A stretch of 54,767 nt of DNA from contig JAHRVQ010000080.1 in assembly GCA_019090615.1 (NCBI GenBank), forward strand, positions 1 through 54,767. The letters are read 5' to 3'. This DNA comes from Pseudomonadales bacterium (lineage in GTDB: Bacteria; Pseudomonadota; Gammaproteobacteria; Pseudomonadales; Azotimanducaceae). Below, one piece after another: positions 54,154 through 54,767 of the stretch. The position numbers and the translations under genes were made by a program. Numbering within the stretch: the first letter of the stretch is position 1; the number at the start of each line of letters is the position of its first letter. The notes under the pieces were generated by a model, which was given only the letters and a program-made list of their open reading frames with translations, ran no database searches and had not been told where the DNA came from.

Positions 54154-54617
54154 TTTATCTGAATCCTGATGGGCTGAATAAGAGCGCGCTTATCGCGGCA
54201 ATTGATCCAAAGCAGATGTTTGATAGGGTATTCAGGGTTTTGGTCAGGTTTTAAGGCTGGCTATTTAGGCGATTAATTTTAGCATCTTTTTATCCGGTAT
54301 TTCTGGGGTCAGAGTGCGCGCCGTGACCGGCGATCAATCTAGCGGGTTCAAGTCCCGTCCGAGGAATTACTCATTCACCTCGGTAGTACTGCGGAGGTGA
54401 ATGAGTAATTGTGCATTGTAAGCTCCGCGAAGGCGGAATTGCAGGCCACAACATGACGAACCATGTTCATCTGCTGCTGACCGCTCAACATGATCAGGTA
54501 GTATCAAAGCTCATATAGTTTCTGGGCAGGCGGCTGAGAAACTTAGACAGCAGTTTGAAAATATAACCGGGGGCTCGCTTGTTTCGATGGATAATTGATG
54601 CGATTTACTCTGGCACT
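54154..54617. other. Structured intergenic region at window end
   Basis: No protein gene. It holds GGGGTCAGAGT (54305-54315, part of the REP-like core), a T-arm-like stem-loop at 54333-54349 (GCGGG TTCAAGT CCCGT), and a perfect 17-bp hairpin at 54365-54410 with a 12-base loop. It may be a fragment of a group II intron or a tRNA end, or a REP cluster. Confidence 0.4.
54365..54410. repeat. 17-bp perfect inverted repeat (hairpin)
   Basis: AATTACTCATTCACCTC at 54365-54381 and its exact reverse complement at 54394-54410, with a 12-base loop. The stem is too long and AT-rich for a typical terminator. Confidence 0.8.
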
Positions 54618-54630
54618 TTATTCCGACCCC
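54603..54630. repeat. REP-like intergenic repeat, copy C
   Basis: 24 of 28 bases match 56-83. It overlaps the last codons and stop of the ParD-type antitoxin gene. Confidence 0.6.
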
Positions 54631-54767
54631 AGAAATTCACTTTGCTCGCGTTCTTCAAGCAACCGCCGGAGTGTGGCAATTTTCTGTTCATTATCCTCAA
54701 ACATTCTAAGGGCGGCACGGACTACTTCGCTTGCAGAAGCAAAGCGACCTTCATCAATTTGTTTTGC
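54618..54767 (-). CDS. ParD-type antitoxin, 3' part only
   Basis: The last 49 codons of a gene that runs off the window. The protein contains IDEGRFASASEVVRAALRMF followed by a charged helix (EDNEQKIATLRRLLEEREQ), the C-terminal half of ParD/CopG-type antitoxins that wraps the ParE toxin. The N-terminal ribbon-helix-helix is outside the window, and a ParE toxin gene would be expected next to it, also outside the window. The stop falls in a REP-like repeat. Confidence 0.75.
   Translation of the reverse strand, partial: AKQIDEGRFASASEVVRAALRMFEDNEQKIATLRRLLEEREQSEFLGSE

Noticed and set aside
54333-54349. A full tRNA gene at the T-arm-like stem-loop
   Set aside because: There is no matching anticodon arm, D-arm or acceptor 5' strand upstream.

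Overview
This window most likely comes from the chromosome of a marine or aquatic gammaproteobacterium. The evidence is YbiT, YjdM and SbcDC proteins close to the gammaproteobacterial forms, plus P450, Rieske-oxygenase, luciferase-like, amidohydrolase and PEP-CTERM genes together, a gene mix I associate with the Cellvibrionales/Spongiibacteraceae. The placement below class level is inference. There is no rRNA, no complete tRNA, no CRISPR array, no phage and no intact transposase.

Layout. 0-5 kb: a DUF899 thioredoxin-like gene and a PEP-CTERM protein lie between inverted copies of a 25-bp repeat, followed by an SRPBCC protein, a possible DUF4261 protein and a cytochrome P450. 5-9 kb: a SNF2 helicase and a SWIM zinc-finger protein fused to an XRE helix-turn-helix. 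9-13 kb: a tandem zinc-site protein, YjdM, a solute-binding protein, a crotonase and a TauD-type dioxygenase. 13-19 kb: a surface-polysaccharide operon (flippase, FemAB/GNAT fusion, deacetylase-like protein) with a divergent methyltransferase. 19-29 kb: a second PEP-CTERM protein, a DUF748 protein, a decayed glyoxalase-fold gene, a hydrolase, an F420/FMN luciferase-like oxidoreductase, a Rieske dioxygenase pair and YbiT. 29-36 kb: SbcDC, a hydrolase and a split ThDP decarboxylase. 36-38.7 kb: a gene-poor segment with a third PEP-CTERM-like protein, flanked by an 82-bp direct duplication of the decarboxylase gene end.

38.7-46.3 kb is an oxygen-response island. It has a FixL-type haem-PAS kinase, a FixJ regulator, a stand-alone receiver whose phosphoacceptor Asp is Glu (FixT-like), and an FNR-type regulator with all four iron-sulfur cysteines. 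Four TTGAT-N4-GTCAA-type boxes lie ahead of the FixT-like gene, two small unknown genes and an amidohydrolase. Together they suggest a FixL-FixJ-FNR cascade with FixT feedback and a local regulon.

46.4-54.2 kb holds the most unusual genes: two translationally coupled, probably exported caspase-family proteins. The first joins ankyrin repeats, a very long WD40-like region and a C-terminal caspase domain. The second is a caspase-DUF4384 protein whose p20-p10 linker is a repeat-expanded, Lys-Arg-rich tract. A sensor/initiator plus executioner arrangement is a plausible reading. The window ends in a structured repeat region and the 3' part of a ParD-type antitoxin gene.

Many intergenic gaps contain short tandem repeats (7-17 bp units, 2-7 copies), a recurring trait of this genome.
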